A DNA stretch of 62,916 nucleotides from Microcaldota archaeon (GCA_021828155.1 JAKAST010000003.1:1-62916), one strand, 5' to 3'. Shown: positions 21,676-31,252, numbered from the stretch's first letter. Notes: a model not told the origin generated them from the letters alone. Program-made: numbers and translations.

Positions 21676-23859
21676 TCAGGCCTTCGGCTTCGTTGCAGGC
21701 TTAGTTGCGGGCTTCTTGGCCGGCCTCTTGGCAGACCTGGCAGTTTTCTTGGCAGGGGCCTTCTTCACTTTCGGGGGATTCGCGTTATCGGCCTTCTTCG
21801 CAGCAGCCTGGGTCCTCTTCTCGGCAAGCTTGGCCATGAATTCCTTCTTGGAGATGCAGGAGGGATCGAGGTCTATCTCGAACGGCGGCCTGCCGCGCCT
21901 TATCACCTTTACTATCGGAGTGTGGCAGTACTGACATACATTGCCGGTCGGGACTATCTTGGCATTCTGCGGCAATGGATATGATACCGTGCACTTAGGG
22001 TAGTTTGAGCATGATACGAACTGCTTGCCGATCCTCGAGCGCCTTATCACCAGGTCGCCGCCGCACTTCGGGCACTTGCCAACGGTGCTGGCGCTGATCA
22101 GGCTGGTCTTCATAGCTTCGGCTATCTGCGCCTTGTTCGTGTCGAATGCCTTTATGGCCTCGAGAAGCATCGACTTGCCCTCCTCTATGACTTCGCTCTC
22201 GCTCTTCTTCCCCTGCGCTATGGCTTCCATGTCCTCTTCGAGCCTGCGCGTGGTTTCCTCTCTCACTATCATCTCGCAGTTCTTCTCGAGCGCCTTGTAG
22301 ACCGTCATGCCGAACTCCGTAACCTTTATCTGGGAGCCCTCGACATAGTTGCGCCTGAAGAGCGTGTCTACGATTCCCGCACGTGTTGCCTTGGTGCCCA
22401 GGCCATGCTTCTCAAGCTCGGATATTATGCTTGCTTTGGTGTAGCGCCTCGGTGGCTGGGTTTCCAGGTGGCGCTGCTCTACGCTGTCAGCGGACACGCT
22501 AGCATTCTGCGCGAATGCCGGCAGTTCCTTCTCGTTCACCCTCGCAAACGGATAGTATTCCATCCAGCCCTTCTTCTTTATCCTGGTGCCGGTTGCGCCG
22601 AACGTCTCACCGCCGAAATCTATGGTGACCTTCGAAGTTGCTATCAGCGCCTCCTCGGCGAAGCATGCCATGAAGCGCCGTGCAACAAGATCATAGAGCT
22701 TCGCCTCCTGCGCTGAAAGAGCCTTCGGCATGACGCCAGTGGGGAATATTGCTGGATGCGCCTCGTCGACCTTCGCGCCCTCGACCGGCCTGAAACGCTT
22801 TGCGCTGACGAGCCTTGAGGCTAGGTCGGAATACGCCGGATTCTTTGACATATCCTCAAGTATCCGTGGCAGTCCCAGCGATGGGGGGAGCTTCTGCGAC
22901 GACGTCCTGGGATACGAGAGGTATGAGCGCTCGTATAGAGACTGCGCTAGCGACAGCGTTACCGAAGGATCGAGGTGCAGGGACCTGCTGGCCTCTATCT
23001 GCAGCGACGTCAGGTCGAATGGCGGGAAGGCGCGCCTGTAGTCCTCGTGCTCCTCAACAGACAGGACCCTGCCGGTGCTCTTGTGGGAGTCCGCGGCCTT
23101 GTAGGCCTTCTCGGCAACGCCCTCGTCGAATATGTCGCCCTTTACGTCAACAAACTCTACACCGTTAACTGTAGCCACAATCTTCCAGAACGGCTTTGGT
23201 ATGAACGATGTGATCTCGAGCTCGCGCTTTGCGAGAAGCGCAAGCGACGGCCCCTGCACGCGCCCTATGCTGAGCGGCATGTGCACAGAGCCGCTTAGCG
23301 CGGATGTGAGGGCTCTGCTCAGGTTTATTCCCCAGAGCCAGTCGAGCATGTGGCGCGCCTCGCCGGCATAGAAATTGTCCATGTCAAGCGGCGAAAGCCC
23401 GTTGTATGCTGCTATAAGATCAGGAGTTGTTGTGGTTGAGAACTTCATGCGCCTTGACACGCCTGCCAGGCGTTCGGCAGGAAGGGCACTCAGCTCCTTT
23501 ATTATGTTCGTGCCTATGACAGTGCCTTCGGTATCGTAGTCGCAGGCGTTGACGAATGCGTTGCACTCTTTTGCAATCGCCTTGAGGGTGTCCAGGTATT
23601 CCTTCGTGAAGTATGAGCTCTTGCTGACAAGGTACGACGGGGCCCATTCGACGTCCAGTATTGGATAGCCGTGGCCGGCGCCCTTCTGCCTGATCGTGAA
23701 CAGATGGCCGACTGCAGCAGCCACATATGTGCGCTCCTCACCGTCGATCTCGAAATACCCGACGCGGCCCTTCTGTATGCGCCGCTGCGCTCCGTTGCCC
23801 AGCGCTATAGCTATCCTGAGCGCGACGCTTGGCTTCTCGGCTATTATGAGCGTGCCCAT
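21676..23859 (-). CDS. topA: DNA topoisomerase IA
   Basis: About 727 aa from ATG 23859 (MGTLIIAEKPSVALRIA); an upstream in-frame ATG at 23907 adds 16 residues without family support. Toprim domain with NACDYDTEGTVIG; catalytic Tyr in SYLSYPRTSSQKLP; RVQGPSLALLA is a core motif. The C-terminus carries zinc ribbons (CPKCGGDLVIRRS...CSNYPKC and CQYCHTP) and a K/A/P-rich tail likely to bind DNA non-specifically. It relaxes negative supercoils. No helicase domain, so it is not reverse gyrase. Confidence 0.94.
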   Translation of the reverse strand: MGTLIIAEKPSVALRIAIALGNGAQRRIQKGRVGYFEIDGEERTYVAAAVGHLFTIRQKGAGHGYPILDVEWAPSYLVSKSSYFTKEYLDTLKAIAKECNAFVNACDYDTEGTVIGTNIIKELSALPAERLAGVSRRMKFSTTTTPDLIAAYNGLSPLDMDNFYAGEARHMLDWLWGINLSRALTSALSGSVHMPLSIGRVQGPSLALLAKRELEITSFIPKPFWKIVATVNGVEFVDVKGDIFDEGVAEKAYKAADSHKSTGRVLSVEEHEDYRRAFPPFDLTSLQIEASRSLHLDPSVTLSLAQSLYERSYLSYPRTSSQKLPPSLGLPRILEDMSKNPAYSDLASRLVSAKRFRPVEGAKVDEAHPAIFPTGVMPKALSAQEAKLYDLVARRFMACFAEEALIATSKVTIDFGGETFGATGTRIKKKGWMEYYPFARVNEKELPAFAQNASVSADSVEQRHLETQPPRRYTKASIISELEKHGLGTKATRAGIVDTLFRRNYVEGSQIKVTEFGMTVYKALEKNCEMIVREETTRRLEEDMEAIAQGKKSESEVIEEGKSMLLEAIKAFDTNKAQIAEAMKTSLISASTVGKCPKCGGDLVIRRSRIGKQFVSCSNYPKCTVSYPLPQNAKIVPTGNVCQYCHTPIVKVIRRGRPPFEIDLDPSCISKKEFMAKLAEKRTQAAAKKADNANPPKVKKAPAKKTARSAKRPAKKPATKPATKPKA

Positions 23860-23908
23860 TTGATCATCTCTGATGCGCAGTGCCGGGCCTGACCATCTGC
23901 CAGACAAT

Positions 23909-24151
23909 TTACGGTTTCTGTTTTCTCTGCCTGCGACCAGATGCGCCTGCCAACCGGGAACGCGGCTGCGCTGGTTGGCTCGGAGGTGGCTCCCTGGATA
24001 TGAACCACGTATTCAGCATGCCGACGACAATTGCCACTATGACAAGCGCGTAGAAGAACAACGTGCCGCCAAAGGCTATAAATACAGATATAGCAATTAT
24101 AACCAGCACTATCGTCGCTAACGACAGGGCAATACCAGCGAATCTGGCCAT
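23909..24151 (-). CDS. Small two-TM membrane protein (80 aa)
   Basis: Two hydrophobic helices (about 6-28 and 31-50) followed by a basic, proline-rich cytoplasmic tail (SREPPPSQPAQPRSRLAG then RRQRKQKP). It sits upstream of topA on the same strand with a 49-nt gap and divergent from the transporter pair. No family recognised. Confidence 0.6.
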   Translation of the reverse strand: MARFAGIALSLATIVLVIIAISVFIAFGGTLFFYALVIVAIVVGMLNTWFISREPPPSQPAQPRSRLAGASGRRQRKQKP

Positions 24152-24169
24152 TTGGCTTACCGTGATTGA

Positions 24170-24529
24170 TTGATTAGCATATATTTGGTCATATTTATAA
24201 CACTTGTTGCTGCGCTCATAGCGTCGTTCTCGCAGATCCTATTCAAGAAGAACATGCGCGGAAGCTACAGCATATTGGGAGTAGTGCGCCTCATGTTGAC
24301 AAACAAAAAGATACTGGCGGGGCTCGCGGGTTATATACTGAGTCTCGTGATATACCTGTTCGCGCTTGACAATGCGCCGCTCTCAGTCGTATACCCGCTC
24401 TTCGCCAGCACGTTCATCTTCATAGCCCTTCTCTCGAGGGCCATGCTGAAGGAGCATCTGTCTATGATAAGACTGGCCGGCATCGGCGCAGTGTTCGTCG
24501 GCATTGTGATTATTGCATTTACCGTATGA
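24170..24529 (+). CDS. Four-TM EamA/SMR-like transporter half, first of a pair
   Basis: 119 aa, four hydrophobic helices. FSQILFKKNMRG in the N-terminal helix and the C-terminal PLFASTFIFIALLSRAMLKEHLSMIRLAGIGAVFVGI are typical of EamA-type (drug/metabolite transporter superfamily) half-units. Starts with TTG. It ends 1 nt before the next gene, which encodes a second half; together they probably form a heterodimer. Substrate unknown (small amphiphile, lipid-linked sugar or metabolite). Confidence 0.8.
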   Translation: MISIYLVIFITLVAALIASFSQILFKKNMRGSYSILGVVRLMLTNKKILAGLAGYILSLVIYLFALDNAPLSVVYPLFASTFIFIALLSRAMLKEHLSMIRLAGIGAVFVGIVIIAFTV

Positions 24530-24530
24530 G

Positions 24531-24872
24531 GTGCTTGGAGTGGCGGCAATAAGTGGAAAAACCAGGAACATACTGATGCTGCTGCTCTCCACGGGACTGG
24601 CCGCGATCGGCCAGCTCTTCTTCAAGGCCTCGCTCGCGCCATTCGCTCCAGCTATCTTCGCAGTAGGGTTCCTGTCTTATGTTGCATCTACGGTAGCATA
24701 TTTCTACGTTCTTAGCAGGGCGCACCTGAGCTGGACGTACGGCATCGGAGGTCTGAGCTACATATTCACTGTTGTACTTGCGTATTTTGTGCTGCGCGAG
24801 AGCATACCGCCGCTGAGATGGCTGGGCGTGCTAATAATAACGTTCGGCGTGCTGCTCGTAGGCGCTAGCTGA
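24531..24872 (+). CDS. Four-TM EamA/SMR-like transporter half, second of a pair
   Basis: About 113 aa. AAIGQLFFKASLAP in helix 1 mirrors the QxxFK motif of the first half, and LSWTYGIGGLSYIFTVVLAYFVLRESIPPLRWLGV is the usual EamA C-terminal segment. The start is GTG 24531 or 24540. Gene spacing implies co-translation with the first half. Two divergent halves side by side recall paired SMR transporters with fixed opposite topology. Confidence 0.78.
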   Translation: MLGVAAISGKTRNILMLLLSTGLAAIGQLFFKASLAPFAPAIFAVGFLSYVASTVAYFYVLSRAHLSWTYGIGGLSYIFTVVLAYFVLRESIPPLRWLGVLIITFGVLLVGAS

Positions 24873-24894
24873 CTGGACTGAGGGCACAGCCTGC

Positions 24895-25473
24895 TTAAGC
24901 GGGACTGGCCTGGGCAATTTCCAGCTTCTTTACCTCGACCTTGTTTATCGGGGTTATGTGGCGCAGCTTAGCCGCGAGCTCGCCCTGCAGCTTGCCCTCT
25001 ATTATAGAGCTGATAACCGAATCAGCGTCGTTCGATGAGAAATAGTCTGCTATGAACTTGCCGGTTTCCTCCCTTATACCCTTTATCTTTGTGTGCGCCA
25101 CGCGGGCCTGGGTAACGACCAGCATCTTTGCCACCATTCCGACATTGTCCTTTGTGGTTATGCTGCTGACAGATGATGCTATGCCCCTGTAGCGCCTGAC
25201 GAGCGAGTGTATGTAGCTGTAGAGCTGCTCTATCATGACGAGCCTCGTCTGGGCGGCCTCGCCGTTAACGCCTGTAATCCTTAGCGTGACATTGGTGTAG
25301 GCATGCGCCGGGTTCTTCGTAAGAGTGTTCAGGCCTACGCGTATGTTCCTGCCTATCACGGTGCTGTCCTCGTTGGCAGGCATCTCGCATATCTGCGCCT
25401 CGTTAAATAGCTTAGGAGCATAAACTGTGAACCACTTCTTAAGTTTCCATTTGTCAGCCTTTTGCACAGCCAC
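24895..25473 (-). CDS. rps3ae: 30S ribosomal protein S3Ae (eS1)
   Basis: 192 aa. WKLKKWFTVYAPKLFNEAQI, VIGRNIRVGLNTLT, and RYRGIASSVSSITTKD are characteristic. Binds near the mRNA exit of the small subunit. Lies 4 nt after the S15 stop on the same strand. Confidence 0.95.
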   Translation of the reverse strand: MAVQKADKWKLKKWFTVYAPKLFNEAQICEMPANEDSTVIGRNIRVGLNTLTKNPAHAYTNVTLRITGVNGEAAQTRLVMIEQLYSYIHSLVRRYRGIASSVSSITTKDNVGMVAKMLVVTQARVAHTKIKGIREETGKFIADYFSSNDADSVISSIIEGKLQGELAAKLRHITPINKVEVKKLEIAQASPA

Positions 25474-25477
25474 TCAA

Positions 25478-25948
25478 TCACGCCCTTCCCTTTATCAGGA
25501 GCTCCGCCTGCTGCGGATCGTAGCGCCAGGTTCCTGGCAGCGCTCCGGACTGAATATAATACCTTGTCAGGCGCCATATCTTCGACTCTATGCGCTTGAG
25601 CCTGAGCGAGTTGCTCAGGTCTTTCTTGTTCCTGCCGAGATGATGGCGCAGGTTGACGGCCTTGGCCATCAGGTCCATCATGTCAGGAGGTATGTCACCC
25701 GCAAGTTTGTGCTCCTTGAGTATGTGCATGAGGCGCTTTCCTGTGATTTGCTCTACATTGAGCACGCCGTGCTCCTTCTTGAGCAGCTCGCCTATAAGCG
25801 CGGGCTTGACTCCCTGCTTTGAGTAATCGACTATGAGCTTCTCTACCTGCTCCTTCGTGAGCGGGAAGCCCTCGGGTATGACGCCCTTCTCGACTATGGG
25901 CTTCCTTGACTTCGACTTGCCCTTGCTCTTGGTATGCATTTTTGCCAT
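25478..25948 (-). CDS. rps15: 30S ribosomal protein S15 (uS15)
   Basis: 156 aa, the long archaeal/eukaryal form with an N-terminal extension (MHTKSKGKSKSRKP then PEGFPLTKEQVEKLI). The core motif is LRHHLGRNKKDLSNSLRLKRIESKIWRLTRYY. Start ATG 25948; a second ATG at 25939 would remove three residues. In operon with S3Ae. Confidence 0.95.
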   Translation of the reverse strand: MAKMHTKSKGKSKSRKPIVEKGVIPEGFPLTKEQVEKLIVDYSKQGVKPALIGELLKKEHGVLNVEQITGKRLMHILKEHKLAGDIPPDMMDLMAKAVNLRHHLGRNKKDLSNSLRLKRIESKIWRLTRYYIQSGALPGTWRYDPQQAELLIKGRA

Positions 25949-25994
25949 TCGAACATCTGCCTAGCCATTAGGAGGCGGAAAGGTGCGCGCCGCG

Positions 25995-28424
25995 CTATAT
26001 CTGTACGCTCACAGAATACTCCTTGCCTCGCTCTACCTTGACCTCGGCCGCTTTGCATATTTCATGCAATTCTTCCTTTGCGGCGAGGACTGTATTATAG
26101 TATGCGTCAGGAACATTTATATTTATTAGCGTTATCGGTTTGTTGAGGGCGAGCTTGTGGCTTGCCTTGACCTTCCTGACGTCGCTTATGATATCATTCA
26201 GCACTGCTCCCGCGTTCTCATAGTCGACATCGACCACCGCGCTCTTGAACACTAATCCATTTATGACGTAGTCAGAGCCCTCGTTCCGCTCCGCATGTGC
26301 AGGAAACCTTGACAAAAATATGCTGCTGGTGCTGAAGAGCGAGTTTACTTCTTCGGCCGCGTGCGGTATTATGGGTGCGAGCGCCTTGAGCGACTCGTTC
26401 AGCACGTGCATGAGCGTGAACAGCGCAGCCTGCCTGCTCTCGGCCTTGCCCTCGGCGTATATCCTGTGCTTCACGTCCTCCAGGTAATAGTCGCAGAACT
26501 CATGCCAGTAAAATTGGGTGAGCGAGCTAGCGGCGCCATAGAGGTCGTACCTCTCGTATGCCGCGTCCGACTCCTTGATTGCGTGATTGAGCCTGTTGAG
26601 TATCCAAAGATCGAACACGTTGAAATGCTTATGCGGCTCCTCGCTTGGAGGCTTAGCATCTGCAAGCGCGCCCTTGACGAAAAGTGCCGAATTGTACAGC
26701 TTCACTATGAAGGCCTTCGCGTGCTCTACATCTTCAAACGAGAAGGGCTTGTCCTTGCCCGCGCTGCCGCTCAGCGCCACCCACAGCCTGACAGAATCGA
26801 TCGAATATTTCTCGATGAGCTCGTCTGGCGACACGCCGTTGCCCCAGCTCTTGTGCATCTCGCGGCCGTCTGGGCCAAGTATCATTCCGTGCGCTATTAT
26901 GCTCTCGAACGGCTTGTTCGCAGTGAGCGCCCAGGTCCTGAAGGTGGTGTAGAAAGCCCACGTGCGTATTATGTCAGTACCCTGTATGCGCACCGATGCA
27001 GGATAGGCGCGGTTGAAGAGCTTCATGTCGGTTGGCCATCCAGCTATGACCATCGGTGTTATCGAGGAATCGACCCAGCAGTCCAGCGTGTCTGTTTCTC
27101 CGGTGAGCTTGCTGGAACCACACTTTGGACATTTATCAACAGGCGCCTTCTCAAGCGCGGGGTTGACAGGCAGGCTGTCCTTTGAGGGTGCTGTGATGTG
27201 GCCGCATTCCTCGCAGACCCAGAACGGTATGGGCGTGCCGAATACCCTGTTGCGCGAGATATTCCAGTCCCACTCTATGAAGTTGCTCCAGTCGTAGAGG
27301 CGCTGCACTGCAGAGTCTGGCACCCAGTTTATCTGGCGCGCCTGCTCCTTTATGCGTTCAGCGTGCTCCTTTATCTTTATGAACCACTGCATGGCTGATA
27401 TGAACTCGGCCTTGTGTCCGCACCTGTCGTGCACCTTCACCGTGTGCTTGACCTGCTCCTGCTTCCTTATCAGGCCCATCTCAGTCAGTCGGCTTAGTAT
27501 CGCTTTCTTGGCCTCGTCTATGCTAAGGCCGTCGTACTTGCCTGCGTTCTTGAGCCTGCCGTCCTTGGTAAGCGAGTCGACAAGCTTGAGGCTGTGCTTG
27601 TAGTAGAGTGCGATGTCCTGCTTGTCGCCGAACGTGCAGACCATCTCGGCTCCTGTGCCGAAGCCCTGCTCTACTGATTCGTCCGCTATTATCTTCACGC
27701 TCTTTTCGAATATCGGTACATCGACATACTTGCCGACGAGCTGCGTATAGCGCTCGTCTTTAGGGTTTACCGCTATGGCCACGCACGCGTGCAGAAGCTC
27801 GGGGCGCGTAGTAGCTATGACGAACTCGTCGCCAGTATCCTTGAGTCTGAAGGCAACATAGTTGAGCGTGGTGCTTTCCTCCTTGTCCTCGGCCTCCTCC
27901 CTGGATATAGAGGCGCCGCAGTAGGGGCACCATTCCACAGCGTGCTCGGCCCTGTAGACCATGCCCTTCTCAAACATCTCAAGCATCGACTGCTGCACCT
28001 TGCGCCTGTAATCGTCAGACATTGTTATGTATTCATGGCTCTCGTCGAACGAGGCCCCGAACAGCAGCATCTGCGCCCTCATCTTGGCTATGTTGGCATT
28101 TGCCATCTCTACGCAGCGTCTGTAGAACTCCTCTCTCCCAAGGCCCTTGCCGTACTGCGTCTCCACAGCGATTTCTATAGGATAGCCCTGCGCATCCCAG
28201 CCCTGCGGGTATAGCACATTGAAACCCTTCATGCGCTTGTAGCGCGCTATCGAATCTATGTATATGACCCAGTAGGCCTGGCCCATGTGCAGTTCGCCAT
28301 TGGGAAACGGTGGCGGCGTGTCTATCACGAACAAAGGTCGTTCATCGTCGTCAGGATCGAAGTGGAAAAGCATGCGCTCATGCCAGTAGTCGTTCCACCT
28401 GTATTCCGCCTTCGAGTCGTACAT
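25995..28424 (-). CDS. valS: Valyl-tRNA synthetase
   Basis: 809 aa class I synthetase. HIGH-type motif in PFPNGELHMGQAYW; a KMSKS variant MHKSWGN; editing-domain residues in FVIATTRPELLHACVA; LDCWVDSSITPM and GTDIIRTWAFYTTFRTW are valine-type rather than isoleucine-type. The C-terminal anticodon domain is present but lacks a long coiled coil, giving a compact protein. A 10-bp inverted repeat flanks its presumed TATA box. It follows the TRAM-domain gene on the same strand. Confidence 0.93.
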   Translation of the reverse strand: MYDSKAEYRWNDYWHERMLFHFDPDDDERPLFVIDTPPPFPNGELHMGQAYWVIYIDSIARYKRMKGFNVLYPQGWDAQGYPIEIAVETQYGKGLGREEFYRRCVEMANANIAKMRAQMLLFGASFDESHEYITMSDDYRRKVQQSMLEMFEKGMVYRAEHAVEWCPYCGASISREEAEDKEESTTLNYVAFRLKDTGDEFVIATTRPELLHACVAIAVNPKDERYTQLVGKYVDVPIFEKSVKIIADESVEQGFGTGAEMVCTFGDKQDIALYYKHSLKLVDSLTKDGRLKNAGKYDGLSIDEAKKAILSRLTEMGLIRKQEQVKHTVKVHDRCGHKAEFISAMQWFIKIKEHAERIKEQARQINWVPDSAVQRLYDWSNFIEWDWNISRNRVFGTPIPFWVCEECGHITAPSKDSLPVNPALEKAPVDKCPKCGSSKLTGETDTLDCWVDSSITPMVIAGWPTDMKLFNRAYPASVRIQGTDIIRTWAFYTTFRTWALTANKPFESIIAHGMILGPDGREMHKSWGNGVSPDELIEKYSIDSVRLWVALSGSAGKDKPFSFEDVEHAKAFIVKLYNSALFVKGALADAKPPSEEPHKHFNVFDLWILNRLNHAIKESDAAYERYDLYGAASSLTQFYWHEFCDYYLEDVKHRIYAEGKAESRQAALFTLMHVLNESLKALAPIIPHAAEEVNSLFSTSSIFLSRFPAHAERNEGSDYVINGLVFKSAVVDVDYENAGAVLNDIISDVRKVKASHKLALNKPITLININVPDAYYNTVLAAKEELHEICKAAEVKVERGKEYSVSVQI

Positions 28425-28481
28425 CGTATCATCAGCAATCGGGCATCAATTGGACACAGTTGCCACTAGGCACTGGATATG

Positions 28482-28514
28482 ATGTAAGCGTACATAAATA
28501 AAAAACGCTTACAT
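28482..28514 (-). promoter_or_regulatory. valS promoter with 10-bp inverted repeat
   Basis: ATGTAAGCGT (28482-28491) and ACGCTTACAT (28505-28514) form a perfect inverted repeat. The 13 nt between them contain the minus-strand TATA-like TTTTTATTTATGT, about 70 nt before the valS ATG. A dimeric regulator could grip both sides of the TATA box. A transcription terminator for the upstream TRAM gene is the alternative. Confidence 0.45.
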
Positions 28515-28548
28515 ATAACGGCCATCTATGCAATGGCGGGCTATGCGC

Positions 28549-28836
28549 TTATACAGGCTCGCCTACAGCGAACCTGGCCTTGACGTCGGTTATGCGCACC
28601 TTCAGCTTGTCACCTTCCTTGGCGCCCTTCACGAAGACAACGAAGCCGTTAACCTTGGCTATGCCGTCGCCCTTCGACGCGGTCGCCTCGATTGTAACAT
28701 CTACTTCGTCGCCGACCTTCACAGGCTTCTGTAGGAAGTACGATGGCTTTATAGACATGCCACGCCTTCCGCGCTCCATTCCTTCCTCTCTTCCTTCTCC
28801 TTCGAAATTCTCGTCACTCATCTGATCTGTACTCAT
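28549..28836 (-). CDS. TRAM-domain RNA-binding protein
   Basis: 95 aa from ATG 28836; earlier in-frame sequence does not look coding. N-terminus is acidic and RG-like (EGEGREEGMERGRRG); the C-terminal 60 residues form a TRAM domain (VKVGDEVDVTIEATASKGDGIAKVNGFVVFV through KARFAVGEP). Stand-alone TRAM proteins of archaea act as RNA chaperones. Upstream of valS, same strand. Confidence 0.88.
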   Translation of the reverse strand: MSTDQMSDENFEGEGREEGMERGRRGMSIKPSYFLQKPVKVGDEVDVTIEATASKGDGIAKVNGFVVFVKGAKEGDKLKVRITDVKARFAVGEPV

Positions 28837-28999
28837 ACGTAGGATTAGCGATTCCCGCCTTACTCCGTATTTATTGGTATTATGAAAATGCTGTATTAAA
28901 AACCTTTGCATCTGGGCTCTTTACATGACGTCGGAGCCTGGGCCGGAAGCGCACAAAAGCTTATTATTACTAGGCTTGGAAACATAGGTGGTGCAGAAT

Positions 29000-29773
29000 A
29001 TGATTCCGCGTGCCCTGCTGCTGCTGTCCATATTGCTCATTGCAATGGTGCCAGCCAGCAGCTTTGCCTCATACACCGTAGCGTATCTGAACACCACCGT
29101 TACGCTAAATACCAATTCAAGCGCACAGGTGACTGAGGTGCTTACGGTTAGGGTAACGGGCAACACCTCAGTCAGCCAGTATGAGACCGACAGGCTTGCC
29201 CTGAACCTGACGCTCAGCAGCTGGCAGCAGCTCATCGGGCCAATGCTCGTGCAGCACATAATTAACCCTGGCGCAAGTGTGTACGGCTTCAAGTTCCTGC
29301 CCGGGCCGCTCATACGCAACGCCGATGGTGGAATAGCTTACTTAGTAATGACCTATTACACGAACAACGTGACTTACGTTAACCAGACCGCGCCTAGAAC
29401 CTATCTTTACACATTCAACCCAAAGGTGTTCAATTTCGAACATGGAGTTAGCGGCGAATTCCTGCCGCAGAACGCCACGCTTGAGATGGTGCTGCCCAGC
29501 GGCGCGACCATAAAGAGCGTATATCCGGTGCCTGATGCACCGGCTGGCGCTATAACCAACGGCTATGCCAACGTAACGCAGCTGATGTGGTTTGCGGGCG
29601 AGCCGCTCTCGAAGTTTACCTTGGTGTTCGAGACCCACCAGAGCCTGAGCAGTGAGGTGGCACAGTTCTTCGGCGCAGTATACACAGCGTTCGGCCTATT
29701 CGCTTATGTGCTTATAGCGCTCATAGTCATAGGGATAATAATCTACACTTATTTCAGGGCATCATCAAAGTAG
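29000..29773 (+). CDS. Secreted, C-terminally anchored protein, unknown
   Basis: 257 aa. N-terminal signal peptide (RALLLLSILLIAMVPASSFA), an extracellular beta-rich domain of about 205 residues with many Asn-X-Thr/Ser sites, and one C-terminal membrane helix (AYVLIALIVIGIIIYTYF) with a short cytoplasmic tail. ATG 29000 preferred; upstream GTG 28988 would add four residues. The layout resembles archaeal surface proteins of DUF2207 type, but I do not assign a family. Ends 9 nt before pheS. Confidence 0.65.
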   Translation: MIPRALLLLSILLIAMVPASSFASYTVAYLNTTVTLNTNSSAQVTEVLTVRVTGNTSVSQYETDRLALNLTLSSWQQLIGPMLVQHIINPGASVYGFKFLPGPLIRNADGGIAYLVMTYYTNNVTYVNQTAPRTYLYTFNPKVFNFEHGVSGEFLPQNATLEMVLPSGATIKSVYPVPDAPAGAITNGYANVTQLMWFAGEPLSKFTLVFETHQSLSSEVAQFFGAVYTAFGLFAYVLIALIVIGIIIYTYFRASSK

Positions 29774-29782
29774 GCGATCTGA

Positions 29783-31252
29783 TTGGAGGAGCGTGACCTG
29801 CAGCTGCTCAGGTATGTATCGACGCACGGTGGAGTTACCTTAAGGGACGCTGGGCGCGCGCTCGGGCTCTCAAGCAGGGACGCGCAAAGCACCCTCGACA
29901 GGCTTGAGCATGATAAGCTGGTCACGGTAGAGCGCAGGCGCGTGCGCACTGTAAGGATAATGGCCGAGGCCAACAGGTACATTGACAAGTTTCCAGAGGA
30001 GGAGCTCAGGAACTCACTGCTCGTAAAAGGCAGGAGGCCTGATGATATACGCAACAGCATAGCCCTGGGCTGGGCGGTAAAGAATGGCTGGGCAATAGTC
30101 AGCGAGGGTTTGGCAAAGATCACACAGGCAGGCAGGGAGTCTGTGGGCAGACCGTATAAAGTGCGAGAGCTGCTGATTAAGCTTAAGGATGCGCAGAGCG
30201 ATGAGCAGGACAGGCTTGTCAGGAGCGAGGCTGACGCCGCAGAGACGCTCGTGAAGAGGAAACTGATTGCTGTGGAAGAGGGCAGCATCGTTGAAGGCAT
30301 AGCAGTTACCCGCGAGGGCGAGGCTGCTTTGGGAAGCAAAACCGCCAAAGATGGGCATGAGATAGGCCAGCTCAGCAAGGAGCTACTGCTCTCTAAGGGC
30401 TGGAAGGGCATGCGCTTCAAGAGCTACAATGTCAACGCACCTTCTGAAACAGTATACCCTGCGAGGCTGCACCCTATGCACCAGCTCCTTGACAAAGTGC
30501 GTAGGATATGGCTCGACATGGGTTTTACAGAGGTAGAGGGCCCGATAATAGAGTCTGCGTTCTGGAACTTCGACGCGCTCTTCTCGCCGCAAGACCATCC
30601 AACTAGGGAGATGCAGGATACATTCTACCTGGCGGAACCGAAAAGCCTGGACATAGGGAACAGGAAGCTCGTGGCAAGGGTAAAGGCGATGCACGAGAAC
30701 GGCTGGAAGGGGGCATGGGACGAATACATGGCAAGGCAGGCTGTGCTCAGAACCCACGCAACCAGCGTCTCGGCCAGGCAGATATACAGGTATGCGAAGT
30801 ACGATGGCAATGACCCGCTAAAGCTGGTCTCGATAGGCAGGGTATTCAGGAACGAGAGCATAGACTACAAGCACCTGGCGGAGCTTCACCACAGCGACGG
30901 CATAATAATAGGGAAGGGGCTGAGCCTCGCAAACCTGATTCACACGCTCAAGGAGTTCTACGCGCGGCTTGGCTTCGAGGTCAGGATGAAGCCCTCATAC
31001 TTCCCGTTCGTTGAGCCGGGCATGGAGGTCACTTATTACAACGAGAAGGTCGGGGACTGGATAGAGCTGTGCGGTTCGGGGGTGATACGCAAGGAGATAA
31101 CCAGAGCGCTAGGCTCCAGAAACACTGTGCTGGCATGGGGGGCGGGGCTCGACAGGTTGGCGTTCAACGAGCTTGACATAGGTTCGCTCACCGAACTCTA
31201 CAGGAACGACATGGACTGGCTTAGGACAAGGAAGGAACTGGGTGCACGCTGA
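29783..31252 (+). CDS. pheS: Phenylalanyl-tRNA synthetase alpha subunit
   Basis: 489 aa, archaeal type with N-terminal winged-helix tRNA-binding region (1-180; RYVSTHGGVTLRDAGRALGL) and class II catalytic core: HPMHQLLDKVRRIWLDMGF (motif 1), FRNESIDYKHLAELHHSDG (motif 2), LAWGAGLDRLAF (motif 3), and WIELCGSGV for Phe binding. Start TTG 29783. Its TGA overlaps the pheT ATG by one base. Confidence 0.95.
   Translation: MEERDLQLLRYVSTHGGVTLRDAGRALGLSSRDAQSTLDRLEHDKLVTVERRRVRTVRIMAEANRYIDKFPEEELRNSLLVKGRRPDDIRNSIALGWAVKNGWAIVSEGLAKITQAGRESVGRPYKVRELLIKLKDAQSDEQDRLVRSEADAAETLVKRKLIAVEEGSIVEGIAVTREGEAALGSKTAKDGHEIGQLSKELLLSKGWKGMRFKSYNVNAPSETVYPARLHPMHQLLDKVRRIWLDMGFTEVEGPIIESAFWNFDALFSPQDHPTREMQDTFYLAEPKSLDIGNRKLVARVKAMHENGWKGAWDEYMARQAVLRTHATSVSARQIYRYAKYDGNDPLKLVSIGRVFRNESIDYKHLAELHHSDGIIIGKGLSLANLIHTLKEFYARLGFEVRMKPSYFPFVEPGMEVTYYNEKVGDWIELCGSGVIRKEITRALGSRNTVLAWGAGLDRLAFNELDIGSLTELYRNDMDWLRTRKELGAR

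Noticed and set aside
26361-27185. 274-codon open frame on the plus strand
   Set aside because: Lies fully inside valS on the opposite strand; composition mirrors valS codons and no protein-like motifs.
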